64,000 nucleotides of DNA, from contig JBCDIT010000014.1 in assembly GCA_038748775.1 (NCBI GenBank), positions 23,554-87,553 on the forward strand, written 5' to 3'. The DNA comes from DAIQNV01 sp038748775 (GTDB lineage: Bacteria; Planctomycetota; Phycisphaerae; Phycisphaerales; UBA1924). Positions 17,302 to 26,329 of the stretch are shown here, one piece after another (position 1 is the stretch's first letter; each line of letters starts with the position of its first letter). The notes below the pieces were generated by a model. That model had not been told where the DNA came from and searched no databases. It was given only the letters and a program-made list of their open reading frames with translations. The position numbers and the translations under genes are program-made.

Positions 17302-18894
17302 TCACGCCCCTGCGTGACGCCCTAATTCGGGTGTCATACGGGTGAGTGCCCGAACGACCGAATCGCGATCTTCGGCCCGGCACGCCCGCTCCAACCCGGC
17401 GCAGACGTCGCTAACGTCGAACCCCGGTGCGACCTCTCCGTCGTATCCGTGCGCGAGCACCCCAGGGCAGGCCGTGGGCGTGAGCGACTCGGCCGCGTAG
17501 GCCAGTTCCTCGTGGAGCTTCTCGCCCGGGCGGGCCCCGGTGATCACGATGTCGACCAGTCCTCTCGCGGCGTCGAGACCCGGCGCCGGGGCGGAATCGC
17601 CGCCGATCGAGAGCTTCGGCTCGGTTCCATCGCGAACGACCGCCCGGAGCCCATGGGCTTCGGCGAACCGAACCGCCAGTTCCAAAATCGAAACCGGCTG
17701 GCCCATGTCCAACACGTAGAGGTTCGAGCACCTGGCTTCGGCAAGAGCCCCCGCCTGAAGCACCAAGCTCGCGGCTTCCGGGATCGTCATGAAGTACCGC
17801 GTCATCCGCTGATCGGTGACCGTGATTGGACCACCCTCGGAAAGCTGCGCGGTCCAGATCGGCAGCACACTCCCAGCCGAGCCCAGGACGTTCCCGAACC
17901 GGACCATCGACATCCTCGTCGACGACTCCTGCCCCAACGCCCCCACCACCATCTCAGCGATGCGCTTGGTCGACCCCATAACACTGGAAGGTCGAACCGC
18001 CTTATCGCTCGAGATCAGTACAAACCGCTCGGCCTCCATCGCCGCCGACGCTTCCGCCACGCTCCGCGTCCCGAAGACGTTATTGATCACCGCGTGCGCC
18101 GGGTGGTCTTCCATCAGGGGAACGTGCTTGTGGGCCGCCGCGTGGAAGACGACATCGGGCTTGTGCGCCTCGAAGAGCGCCCGCGTCGGCGCCGCCTCAA
18201 CGACATCGTGCAGCGCCGCGGTCCTTGCCAGCCCCGGCCGCCGACCTGCGATCTGACGGTCGATCTCGAACAGCGCGTTCTCGCTCCGCTCAACCAGCAC
18301 GAGCCGCTCGGGCCCGAAGCCGGCGACGAGCCTCGCAAGCTCTCCGCCGATCGACCCGCCCGCCCCGGTCACGAGGACCGTCTTTCCTCGAACCATGCGT
18401 TCGACGCGCGACGTGTCCATTGCGCGGGGCGAACGCCCGACAAGCGTCGCGACATCGACCTTGGGTCCGCCCAACCCAGCAGGCACAGGAGCCGGGGCGT
18501 GCGTCAGGACCTCCTCAAGCGGGGGTACAAATCGCTCAACGACACCGGCGCGCCTCAACTCCGCTCGAATCGTCGCGATCTCATCCCGCATCGCCGCGGG
18601 GAGGCTCACAATCGCGATCGCGGCGCCCGCACGAGCACACGCGGCCGAGATCTCGCTGCTGGTGCCCAAGCGCTTCAGCCCAGCCACCGGCTCGCCCGGC
18701 ACCGGAACCTCGATCCACCCCGCCACGGCCGGCGGATCGTCGAGCGTCCTGAGCTGCCGCACTATCCCGACGGCGGTGCGAACCGTGCCCACCACAACGA
18801 CGGTGGCTTCGGCTCCAAGAGCCCCCGAAATTGGCGGAAGCCAAAAACCGGCCTCGGACCCGGACCGATCGCGCTCGAGCAACTCAACCTGCAT
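17302..18894 (-). CDS. WbpM/CapD-type nucleotide-sugar 4,6-dehydratase, soluble form
   Basis: A 530-residue polysaccharide-biosynthesis protein. Residues ~25-160 form a first nucleotide-binding-like domain. Residues ~165-450 form the short-chain dehydrogenase domain, with VLVTGAGGSIGGELARLV, AAAHKHVPLMEDHP, the SSDKAV catalytic segment and MGSTKR. The Met replacing Tyr in that last motif is characteristic of WbpM/FlaA1/PglF enzymes, which convert UDP-GlcNAc to its 4-keto-6-deoxy form. Membrane WbpM homologues begin with about four transmembrane helices; none is visible here, so this is a cytosolic version. The product probably feeds surface polysaccharide or glycan synthesis. It is divergent from ruvA. 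Confidence 0.85.
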   Translation of the reverse strand: MQVELLERDRSGSEAGFWLPPISGALGAEATVVVVGTVRTAVGIVRQLRTLDDPPAVAGWIEVPVPGEPVAGLKRLGTSSEISAACARAGAAIAIVSLPAAMRDEIATIRAELRRAGVVERFVPPLEEVLTHAPAPVPAGLGGPKVDVATLVGRSPRAMDTSRVERMVRGKTVLVTGAGGSIGGELARLVAGFGPERLVLVERSENALFEIDRQIAGRRPGLARTAALHDVVEAAPTRALFEAHKPDVVFHAAAHKHVPLMEDHPAHAVINNVFGTRSVAEASAAMEAERFVLISSDKAVRPSSVMGSTKRIAEMVVGALGQESSTRMSMVRFGNVLGSAGSVLPIWTAQLSEGGPITVTDQRMTRYFMTIPEAASLVLQAGALAEARCSNLYVLDMGQPVSILELAVRFAEAHGLRAVVRDGTEPKLSIGGDSAPAPGLDAARGLVDIVITGARPGEKLHEELAYAAESLTPTACPGVLAHGYDGEVAPGFDVSDVCAGLERACRAEDRDSVVRALTRMTPELGRHAGA

Positions 18895-18981
18895 TGGTTA
18901 CTCATCGGCCCTCGTGCCCGGTCGGGCCCAGATTGACCCCGCCATGCGGGCCCGGGGCGTCGGGCCACCTAATCTCAGGCC

Positions 18982-19629
18982 ATGATCGCCCGCGTCACAG
19001 GCCGGCTCGAGTCTCTCGAGACCGTCCACGCCCTTATCGAGCCGGCCCCGGGACTGGTGCTCTCGGTCTTGTTGCCCGCATTCGTCCGCGCCAAGGTTGA
19101 AGACCGGGTCGGGTCGAGGGTCACGCTCCACACCCGTTTCGACCTCGAAGCCCCCGCCCAGGGCTCGGTCATGACACCTCGCCTCGTCGGGTTCACCGAC
19201 CCGGCCGACCGCGATTTCTTCGAGCTGTTCACCTCGGTCAAGGGCCTGGGCGTCCGCAAGGCCCTCAAGGCCCTCGCCGTCTCTCCGTCTGAGATCGCCG
19301 GCTCCATCGCGGCGCGAGACGCCAAGGCGCTGACCAAGCTGCCCGAGATCGGTAAACGACTCGCAGAGACCATCGTCGCCGAGCTTCACGGCAAGGTCGA
19401 TCGGTGGCTCTTGGCTGAGGCTGAGGTCGTCTCGCTCGACGCGGCCTCGCGCGCCGCTCCACAGCCCGACCCGCTCGACGACGAAGCGGTCGCGGCGCTG
19501 GTCGCCCTTGGCCAATCCCCGGCGGAAGCCAACCGCATGCTGACCCGCGCCCGCGACGCGCTTGGCGACCAGGCGTCGACCGCCACGACAGAGGACCTGA
19601 TCGCCGCGTCGTTCGGGCAGATGCCCTGA
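18982..19629 (+). CDS. ruvA: Holliday junction branch-migration protein RuvA
   Basis: A 215-residue RuvA that binds four-way junctions and loads the RuvB motor. It begins MIARVTGRLESL as expected for the OB domain (residues 1-65). The helix-hairpin-helix region has LFTSVKGLGVRKALKAL and KLPEIGKRLAETIVAEL. Domain III for RuvB contact (ALVALGQSPAEANRML) closes the protein. ruvB and ruvC are not in the window. The stop is 22 bases before manC. The start ATG lies 87 bases from the divergent dehydratase gene. Confidence 0.94.
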   Translation: MIARVTGRLESLETVHALIEPAPGLVLSVLLPAFVRAKVEDRVGSRVTLHTRFDLEAPAQGSVMTPRLVGFTDPADRDFFELFTSVKGLGVRKALKALAVSPSEIAGSIAARDAKALTKLPEIGKRLAETIVAELHGKVDRWLLAEAEVVSLDAASRAAPQPDPLDDEAVAALVALGQSPAEANRMLTRARDALGDQASTATTEDLIAASFGQMP

Positions 19630-19651
19630 GCAAACGCTCTACACTCGCGGC

Positions 19652-20752
19652 ATGCGATACGCGATGGTCATGGCGGGTGGGTCGGGAACAAGGCTTTGGC
19701 CGATGAGCCGCGCCGAGCAACCCAAGCAATTGGTCCCCTTTGTCCGCTCGACGCCCGACGCCCCAGCGCAGAGCCTCTTGCAGGTCTCCGCCGGCCGGCT
19801 CGAGGGCGTCGTGCCCCCGGAGCGCCGCTACATCTGCACAGGTGAGCGGTTCCGCTCGCAAATCCTCTCCGGGCTGCCCGGGTTCCCGGGCGACAACCTG
19901 CTCGGTGAGCCGGCGCCGCGCGACACGCTCAACGCGGTCGGCTTCGCCGCGGCGGTCTTCGAGAAGCTCGATCCCGATGCGGTCTTCAGCGTGCTGACCG
20001 CCGACCACATCATCGAGCCCCAGTCCGTCTTCGCCGAGGCGATGGACGTCGGCTACTCGCTAGTCGAGGCCGACCCGACGCGGCTGGTTTCGTTCGCGAT
20101 CCAGCCGACCTACCCCGCCACCGGCTTCGGGTACATCGAGAACGACGAGCCGATCGTCGACTCGAAAGACCTTGGCTTCCGCGTGGCGAGGTTCGTCGAG
20201 AAGCCGCCCCTTGAGAAGGCTCAGGAGTATCTCAGCTCGGGCACGTTCTTCTGGAACGCCGGCATGTTCGTCTTCAACGCGAAGACGTTTATGAACCTGC
20301 TCGAAAGGCACGCCCCGGAGAACGCCAAGGGACTCCGCGAGGTGCAGGCCGCGTGGGGCACGCCCGATCAGGCGTCCGTCCTCGAGCGAGTGTACCCGAG
20401 CCTGCCGAAAACATCGGTCGACTACGGCGTCATGGAGCCCGCCTCCGACGACGACTCGGTCACCCTGTGCGGCGTCAAGATGGCGCTCGATTGGCTCGAC
20501 GTCGGGAGCTGGCCCAGCTACGGCGAGACCGTCGAGGCTGACGCGCAAGGCAACCGCCGATCGGGCGGAGCGCTGGCGGCCCACGACAGCAAGAACTGTC
20601 TCGCGGTCGCCGAAGATGGGCACACCATCGCGCTGGTCGGCTGCGAGGATCTGATCGTCGTGCACACCGGTCGGGCGACGCTGGTCATGCCCAAGGACCG
20701 CGCCCAAGACCTCAAGGCCCTGCACGCCACCCTGCCCGACGAGCTCAAGTAG
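19652..20752 (+). CDS. manC: Mannose-1-phosphate guanylyltransferase
   Basis: A 366-residue nucleotidyltransferase that makes GDP-mannose from mannose-1-phosphate and GTP. The pyrophosphorylase signature MAGGSGTRLWPMSRAEQPKQ is at the start; TADHIIEP, ATGFGYIE and FVEKPP follow. SVDYGVMEPA and LDWLDVGSWPSYGE complete the family pattern. It is the short single-activity form without the C-terminal isomerase domain. It lies 22 bases after ruvA and overlaps ruvX by one base, forming a compact ruvA-manC-ruvX unit. GDP-mannose would feed exopolysaccharide or protein glycosylation. Confidence 0.93.
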   Translation: MRYAMVMAGGSGTRLWPMSRAEQPKQLVPFVRSTPDAPAQSLLQVSAGRLEGVVPPERRYICTGERFRSQILSGLPGFPGDNLLGEPAPRDTLNAVGFAAAVFEKLDPDAVFSVLTADHIIEPQSVFAEAMDVGYSLVEADPTRLVSFAIQPTYPATGFGYIENDEPIVDSKDLGFRVARFVEKPPLEKAQEYLSSGTFFWNAGMFVFNAKTFMNLLERHAPENAKGLREVQAAWGTPDQASVLERVYPSLPKTSVDYGVMEPASDDDSVTLCGVKMALDWLDVGSWPSYGETVEADAQGNRRSGGALAAHDSKNCLAVAEDGHTIALVGCEDLIVVHTGRATLVMPKDRAQDLKALHATLPDELK

Positions 20753-21282
20753 TGACCGATCCGCGCCGCTTCATCGGGGTCGACCTGGGCGACAAACGCA
20801 CCGGGCTCGCCCTTGGAGACAGCGTCACAAGGCTGGCGTCTCCCGCCTCGCTCGTCGAGACACCGATCGACGAACGCGACGGCGACGCGCTGCTCGATGC
20901 CCTCGACGACGCGATCGGTGAACTGGTCGACCGGGGCGACGCGACGCTCGTCATCGGGCTGCCCCTGAACATGGACGGGACGGAAGGCGCGCGCGCCAAG
21001 CTGACCCGAGCGTTCGCCCAGCGGCTCTCTGATCGCACCGGCCGGCCGATCGAGATGCACGACGAGCGACGGACCTCGCTCCAGGCCGACGAACGCCTGG
21101 CCCGCACCGGTCTGACGCACAAGCAAAAGAAACTCCGCCGCGACGCGATCGCGGCCTCCGCGATGCTCCAGGCGTTTCTCGACGCCCTGCCCCGGGAACC
21201 CGCTGGCGACGCGTTTGGGGATATCGATGATTTCGGGCCCTCAGGGCCATCGGCCCCCGATCGCCCTGCGAACGATTGGTGA
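20752..21282 (+). CDS. ruvX: Putative pre-16S rRNA nuclease / Holliday junction resolvase-like YqgF
   Basis: A 176-residue RNase H-fold protein of the YqgF/RuvX family, which matures the 5' end of 16S rRNA in E. coli. Acidic catalytic positions are seen in FIGVDLGDKRTGLALGD and in HDERRTSLQAD; VIGLPLNMDGTEG is the family's glycine loop. The GTG start overlaps the last base of the manC TAG, implying coupled translation. About 30 C-terminal residues after the core are Asp/Gly/Pro-rich and extend beyond the usual ~140. Confidence 0.9.
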   Translation: MTDPRRFIGVDLGDKRTGLALGDSVTRLASPASLVETPIDERDGDALLDALDDAIGELVDRGDATLVIGLPLNMDGTEGARAKLTRAFAQRLSDRTGRPIEMHDERRTSLQADERLARTGLTHKQKKLRRDAIAASAMLQAFLDALPREPAGDAFGDIDDFGPSGPSAPDRPANDW

Positions 21283-21367
21283 TACTGGTGGCGTACTTCG
21301 GAATCGCGGGGCGGCGAGCTCCAACACAGCTCTGTCGAGGGGCGTACGACACGGACGGAGGTCTTGC

Positions 21368-22297
21368 ATGGGTTGGACACTTCTGACACCCGCCACGCTG
21401 CTCGCATCGATGGCTCTGGCCTTCGGTGCTCTGGTCACGTCCGACCTCGGGCCCGACGAGACGGTTGCCGATTCGATCCCAGAACCAGTGACAGAACCAG
21501 TCACAGAACTGGCGACCGCTCAGGGCTCCGGCGACATCGAAACCGTCGACGACCTGCTCGCGCGGTTGGAAATTGCCCGATCGGAGATCGGCACGCTCCG
21601 TGCCGACATCGTCTACACCCGTGAGTTCGCGATCGCCGGCGACACGCAGACCCGCATCGGCCGGCTCTACTTCGACAACCGAGCCGACGACGATGACAGG
21701 CGGACGCGTTTCGCCGTCCGCTTCAACACCCTCGAGGTCGGCGATCGCCGCGAGCAGCAAGACCAGATCTTCGTCTTCGACGGGGAGTGGCTGGTCGAGA
21801 AGGTGTCGACCGATCGGCGCTTCACCAAGCGACAGGTCGCGCCGCCCGGCTCGACGTTCGACCCGCTCCGCATCGGCCAGGGCCCGTTCCCGATCCCGCT
21901 GGGCCAGAAGCCGGAAGACATCGTCGAGCGGTACAACGCCGAGCTTCGTCCGCCGACCGAAGGGCTCGAAGACACCGAGGGTCTATCGATGTACGCGGAG
22001 CGCTCGCTCGTCCAGCTCCGGCTCACGCCCAAGCCGGAGTATCAGGACACGGACGACTTCGCCGAGATCCGTCTGTGGTACGACCCATCGATCGCCGCGA
22101 CGCTGCCCAAGATCGCAAGGACCGAAACCGAGCTCGGTGACATCTCGCTGGTGGTCGTGACCAACGCCAAGCTCAACGAGTCTCTCCCCGAACCCGTCTT
22201 CGACACGACGACGCCGCCCCGTTCTGAGGGCTGGAACGTCACCGTCTCGAACTATCGACAACGCGTCTCGACCGGCCAGCCGGGAGGCGCGCCGTGA
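21368..22297 (+). CDS. LolA-like secreted protein
   Basis: A 309-residue exported protein. The ATG at 21368 follows GGAGG; an upstream in-frame ATG would add 51 residues without a signal. A hydrophobic N-terminus (LLASMALAFGALV) serves as signal or anchor. The mature core resembles outer-membrane lipoprotein sorting/LolA-type folds: LRADIVYTREFAIAGDTQ, RIGRLYFD, RFAVRFNTLEVG, QDQIFVFDGEWLVEK and a late SDISLVVVTNAKLNE-like strand pattern. Proteins of this shape carry lipids or lipoproteins through the periplasm; the ligand is unknown here. It overlaps the next gene by four bases, so the pair is an operon. Confidence 0.68.
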   Translation: MGWTLLTPATLLASMALAFGALVTSDLGPDETVADSIPEPVTEPVTELATAQGSGDIETVDDLLARLEIARSEIGTLRADIVYTREFAIAGDTQTRIGRLYFDNRADDDDRRTRFAVRFNTLEVGDRREQQDQIFVFDGEWLVEKVSTDRRFTKRQVAPPGSTFDPLRIGQGPFPIPLGQKPEDIVERYNAELRPPTEGLEDTEGLSMYAERSLVQLRLTPKPEYQDTDDFAEIRLWYDPSIAATLPKIARTETELGDISLVVVTNAKLNESLPEPVFDTTTPPRSEGWNVTVSNYRQRVSTGQPGGAP

Positions 22298-24981
22298 AGC
22301 GGCCCCGATCGACCGCCGCCCTTGCTCTGGTTGCGCTCTGCGGGCTCGCCTGGGCGCAGCCCGACGACGGCGCCGACCTGCGCGAAGACTTGTTTGAGCA
22401 GCTTCAGCTCGAACAAGGCGAGGCCCAACGCAACGACCCGCTCGCGCCGGCCGTGCGGGCGCTGCTCGACGCGCCCTACCACTCCGACGAGGAACGGCGC
22501 GACCTGCGCATCAGACACGGCATCTGGGAAGACGGCGATCTGAACACACCCGAGCGCCGCGCGAGGGCGGCGCTCATTGCCGGTGTCCCGAACGACCCGA
22601 GCCTCTCGGATGAGCAAACCCCGGCGAGCCTCCGCGCCGAGGCGGCGCTCGCGAGCGGTGCGCCACAGGAAGCGTTGCGCCTGCTCGAGCAAGACGACTC
22701 GATGCCCGCTGTCCGGATCCGCACCGAGGCACTGATGGCGATGGGCCGCTACGAACAAGCGACCCAGGCGGCCCAGTCCGCGGTCGACCGCCTGACGACG
22801 CGTCGGGTCGACAACGCCGATGATCTTGCCGAGGGCGTTCGCACGCTGCTGATGCGCACCCGCATCCGCGGCGCCGAGGGCGCTGACGGCGCCGACTATC
22901 AGGTGATGACCCAGCTCCTCGCCGCGGCTCGTAACGAAGACCCGTTCAGTTGGAAGGTCAGGCTTGCCGAGGCCGAACTGCTGTACGACAAGCACAACAT
23001 CGCGGAGGCGGCCGACGCCGCGACCGAGGCACTCGGGCTGTGCCCGAAGAACACCGAGGCGATGGCGTTGCTCGGGCGCGTGACAACCGATTCGTTCCAG
23101 ATCGACCGAACCGAGGCGATCGCCGGCGACATCGACCGCCTCGCGTCCGACTTCGCCGGCGAAGAAATCGTCAGTGTCGCGTCGGCGTTGCTCCAGGCCC
23201 GTGCGTTGCTCCGCCAGCGGAGCCCGCTCGAAGCCATCGAGATCCTCGACCGCGTTCTCGAAACGATGTCAACACACCGTGGGCTGCTCGCGATGCGGGC
23301 CGCTGCGTCCGCAGTCGCGTTCGACGACGCGGCCCGCGACCGGTGGCTCGCGCAGATCGACGAACTCAGCCCGGGCTGGGCGGGCGGGGTGTTCCAGGTC
23401 GGCACCGCGTTGAGCGAGGCCCGCCAGTACGAACAAGCCGCGGCGTTCCTGGCCGAAGCAACAACGCGCCTGCCCAACTGGTCGCAGCCTTGGATCGACC
23501 TGGGTCTCTTGCAAGTCCAGGCGGGCAACGACGCGGCGGCGCTGGCCGCGCTCGAGACCGCGATGAGGCTCGACCCGTTCGACCAGCGCGCGTCGAACAG
23601 CCTCGAGCTCGTGCGCGAGCTGCGGGCGTACGAAACGCTCGAGGGTGAGCACTTTGTGATCCGGTACCGCGAGGGCATCGACGAGCTGCTCGCCAAAGAG
23701 ATGCTCCCTGTCATGGAGCGCATCCACGACCGCGTCGTCGCCCATCCAAACGACATCCCGGGCGGGCTCGGGCACGAGCCCGATCGACGGACGCTCATCG
23801 AGCTGATGCCCAACCACCGCTGGTTCAGCGTGCGCATCACCGGTATGACGCGGATCCACACGATCGCCGCGGCGACCGGCCCGGTGATCGCGATGGAGAG
23901 CCCCCAGGTCGGACCGGGGTTCAGCACCGGTCCGTTCGACTGGCCGCGTGTGCTCCAACACGAGTATGGACACACAGTGGCGCTGAGCCGGACGAAGAAC
24001 CGCGTGCCACACTGGTTCACCGAGGCCGCGTCGGTGGAACTCGAGGACGCGCCGCGTGACATGGGAACGTGGCGGCTGCTCGCCGGGGCCTACGAGGGCG
24101 GGACACTGTTCGACCTCGACGGGATCAACATCGCGTTCGTCCGTCCCAAGAAGGCGAGCGACCGCGCTCAGGCGTACGCCCAGGGCGCCTGGATGTACCG
24201 GTTCATCATGGACACGTGGGGCGTCGAGACGCCTCTGAAGCTGATGGACCGCTACGCGGCGGGCGAGAACGAAGCGAGCGCGTTCGAGGCAGAGTTGGGC
24301 GTCGGGCGAGACGAGTTCATGGAACGCTTCACCGAGTGGGCCCAGACCGACCTGCGATCGGTCGGCATGATCCCGCCGGCCGACGCGCCGACGATCCCGG
24401 AGATGATCGACGCCGACGGACGCGAAGACCGGGCGGCGCTGCGAGGCGGACCGAACCGTGAGTTCGTCCAAACGTGGTCGGAGCAATTCCCCGGGCACCC
24501 CGATCTGCTCGAACTCGACGCTCGCCTCACCCTGCAGCAGTCCCCACCGGCCGAGAACGGGACGGTCTCTGAAGACGCCATCGGCCCGCTCCTGCGGTAC
24601 TCAGAGGCGAGGCCGGTGGACGACTGGCCGCACCGCCTGCTCGCCAGGCACTACCTGGCCAAGGAAGGCGACACTCGCAACGAGGCGATCCCGCACCTCG
24701 AGTTCCTTGACGACCGCGAGCAATCGACCATCGCGTACGCCGCGGCCCTCGCTCGCCTGCGTGCCGAGCGTGGCGAACACGACCTCGCGAGGGTCAAGGC
24801 CGAACGCGCGACGCGGATCGCGCCCTTCGATGCGGACACGCGCGAACTGGCGGCGAGGGTGGCGCTGGTCGCCGGCGATACCGCAAGGGCGAAGCGCCAC
24901 ATCGAAGCCTTGGTCTTCCTCGAGCCCGATCGGTCGATCCACCTGCGCCGTCTGGAAGCGGTCGATCGGCTGGCGAACTAG
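22294..24981 (+). CDS. Secreted TPR protein with HExxH peptidase-like domain
   Basis: An 895-residue exported protein starting at a GTG that overlaps the previous stop (GTGA), with GGAGG seven bases upstream. The signal peptide is roughly MKRPRSTAALALVALCGLAWA. Residues ~115-440 form helical tetratricopeptide-like repeats, including AEALLYDKHN-like and AATEALGLCPKNTEAMALLG-like units. Residues ~450-690 contain a zinc-peptidase motif, VLQHEYGHTVALS (near residue 555), then PHWFTEAASVELED, whose Glu fits the third ligand of the gluzincin / peptidase-MA group. More TPR-like helices follow. The substrate is unknown. The gene is convergent with plsC, and the repeat element at 24987 begins six bases after the stop. 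Confidence 0.78.
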   Translation: MKRPRSTAALALVALCGLAWAQPDDGADLREDLFEQLQLEQGEAQRNDPLAPAVRALLDAPYHSDEERRDLRIRHGIWEDGDLNTPERRARAALIAGVPNDPSLSDEQTPASLRAEAALASGAPQEALRLLEQDDSMPAVRIRTEALMAMGRYEQATQAAQSAVDRLTTRRVDNADDLAEGVRTLLMRTRIRGAEGADGADYQVMTQLLAAARNEDPFSWKVRLAEAELLYDKHNIAEAADAATEALGLCPKNTEAMALLGRVTTDSFQIDRTEAIAGDIDRLASDFAGEEIVSVASALLQARALLRQRSPLEAIEILDRVLETMSTHRGLLAMRAAASAVAFDDAARDRWLAQIDELSPGWAGGVFQVGTALSEARQYEQAAAFLAEATTRLPNWSQPWIDLGLLQVQAGNDAAALAALETAMRLDPFDQRASNSLELVRELRAYETLEGEHFVIRYREGIDELLAKEMLPVMERIHDRVVAHPNDIPGGLGHEPDRRTLIELMPNHRWFSVRITGMTRIHTIAAATGPVIAMESPQVGPGFSTGPFDWPRVLQHEYGHTVALSRTKNRVPHWFTEAASVELEDAPRDMGTWRLLAGAYEGGTLFDLDGINIAFVRPKKASDRAQAYAQGAWMYRFIMDTWGVETPLKLMDRYAAGENEASAFEAELGVGRDEFMERFTEWAQTDLRSVGMIPPADAPTIPEMIDADGREDRAALRGGPNREFVQTWSEQFPGHPDLLELDARLTLQQSPPAENGTVSEDAIGPLLRYSEARPVDDWPHRLLARHYLAKEGDTRNEAIPHLEFLDDREQSTIAYAAALARLRAERGEHDLARVKAERATRIAPFDADTRELAARVALVAGDTARAKRHIEALVFLEPDRSIHLRRLEAVDRLAN

Positions 24982-24986
24982 AGCGG

Positions 24987-25253
24987 CCGAAGTGAACCCG
25001 TAGCGGCTGACGCACCGAGCCTGAGAGCGTCCCGATATCAACGAGCCCGCAGCGCGAGCAAGGGCCCTCCCGAGCGGAGCGTTCTTCCTGGCCTCGAGGT
25101 CCTTCGTTGCTCGTTTGCGCACGAGAAACGAAGGGACAAGAGAAACGGAGGCGGAGGAGATCCCTCGCTCGCGCTGCGGGCTCGTTGTTTATCGCCTGAG
25201 ACCAAGCGAACCGGGATCCCAAATGGTCGCTACGAAACAAACATGGTCGCTCT
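24987..25253 (+). repeat. Structured dispersed repeat, copy A
   Basis: About 267 bases that align nearly without gaps to 43598-43865, with roughly four of five positions identical by eye. The element folds on itself. The outermost pair is CGTAGCG (24999-25005) with CGCTACG (25228-25234). A 25-base arm at 25040-25064 pairs with 25162-25186 with one mismatch. Inside, CCTTCGTTGCTCGT pairs with ACGAGAAACGAAGG around 25100-25135. It fills the gap between two convergent genes. It could be a bidirectional terminator, a non-coding RNA or a MITE-like remnant. No coding signal is credible. Confidence 0.8.
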
Positions 25254-25318
25254 AAGCCGGATCAACGACCCGGAGCTTCATTACACTCAGCCTTGTCACC
25301 AAGCTGAACGGTGCGGAA

Positions 25319-26227
25319 CTAGACCACCGGTTGAGCGAGTGGGTGTTGTGACGAGGCGTCTTCTTCGGGCTCTTGCCTTACCGGCTGGTACGCCGAAACC
25401 GCCGCTCTCGGGTCGTCCTGGTCGACCGCGACCCGTTCGGCGGGCTCGGAAAACGGCACCGGAGTGCCGTGCTTGGCACCGGTCCCGCCCTCTTCGCGCC
25501 AGGGATCATCTGCGTCGTTGGCGGGCCATCCGGTCCAGTCGAGGAATCGTTGGCGGAGGTCTTCGGAGATCTCCCGAGCGCTGAGCCCCGAGTCGTTGTA
25601 ATCGATGATCGGGTAGAAGCGCACGATCGACTGGCTCTTGTGCCAGAGGCTCGCCCAGGCGGGGTTGTATTGGGGGGTTCCGTCGACGACGACCGGAAGC
25701 ACGCGTGCCTTGCTCCGACGGATGATCAGGCCGACGCCTTCTTGGAAGCGGAGCACCTGTCGGGGCGGGCGCTCCAGAGCGCCTTCGGGGAAGATGCCCA
25801 CGACGCCGCCGTCTTTGAGTTCGCGGACCGCCTCACGGACCGACTGCCCGTCGGCGTTTTCGCGGTCAACGAAGATGATCCGCCACCATTTCCAGAACCA
25901 TTCGAGCACCGGGGCCCGCATGTCGGCGGCCATCATCCAGCGGATGAAGAACGGCAGGTGCGACTGGATAATCACCGGATCGATCCCGGCGGTGTGGTTC
26001 GCGACGACGAGCAAAGGGCCCGGGCGGCGTTCCCTCGGGACGTTCTTCAAGCCCCGGATGCGCAGCGCGTGCACCCATTCGTTGTACCGGCGAGCCAGCC
26101 AGAAGATCGCTCCAGAGTCGAAGTCACCCCGGGGGTTGTTCAACGCGGCACGACCGAAGTACCCGACGAGCACGACGAGCGCGATCGCGAGGACGCCCAA
26201 GATGATCCACGAAGCAATCTGGAGCAT
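25319..26227 (-). CDS. 1-acylglycerol-3-phosphate acyltransferase family protein
   Basis: A 302-residue PlsC-type acyltransferase that adds a second acyl chain to lysophosphatidic acid in phospholipid synthesis. An N-terminal membrane helix (ASWIILGVLAIALVVLVGYF) is followed by the acceptor motif VVANHTAGIDP (NHx4D form), then IIFVDRENADG, VGIFPEGALERPPR and LPVVVDGTPQYN. The spacing of NHx4D and FPEG matches the family. The last ~50 residues are a polar tail (GTPVPFSEPAERVAVDQ). The start lies ~100 bases from the divergent sulfotransferase. Substrate specificity cannot be read from sequence. Confidence 0.88.
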   Translation of the reverse strand: MLQIASWIILGVLAIALVVLVGYFGRAALNNPRGDFDSGAIFWLARRYNEWVHALRIRGLKNVPRERRPGPLLVVANHTAGIDPVIIQSHLPFFIRWMMAADMRAPVLEWFWKWWRIIFVDRENADGQSVREAVRELKDGGVVGIFPEGALERPPRQVLRFQEGVGLIIRRSKARVLPVVVDGTPQYNPAWASLWHKSQSIVRFYPIIDYNDSGLSAREISEDLRQRFLDWTGWPANDADDPWREEGGTGAKHGTPVPFSEPAERVAVDQDDPRAAVSAYQPVRQEPEEDASSQHPLAQPVV

Positions 26228-26329
26228 GCGGGGATGTTAGCGACCACGAACGGATCGAGGCCGCCCTTCCGAAACTGTGAATCGACCGGTTTTTGCCTCT
26301 CGTGACCGGTACCGACCGATCTACCGGCC

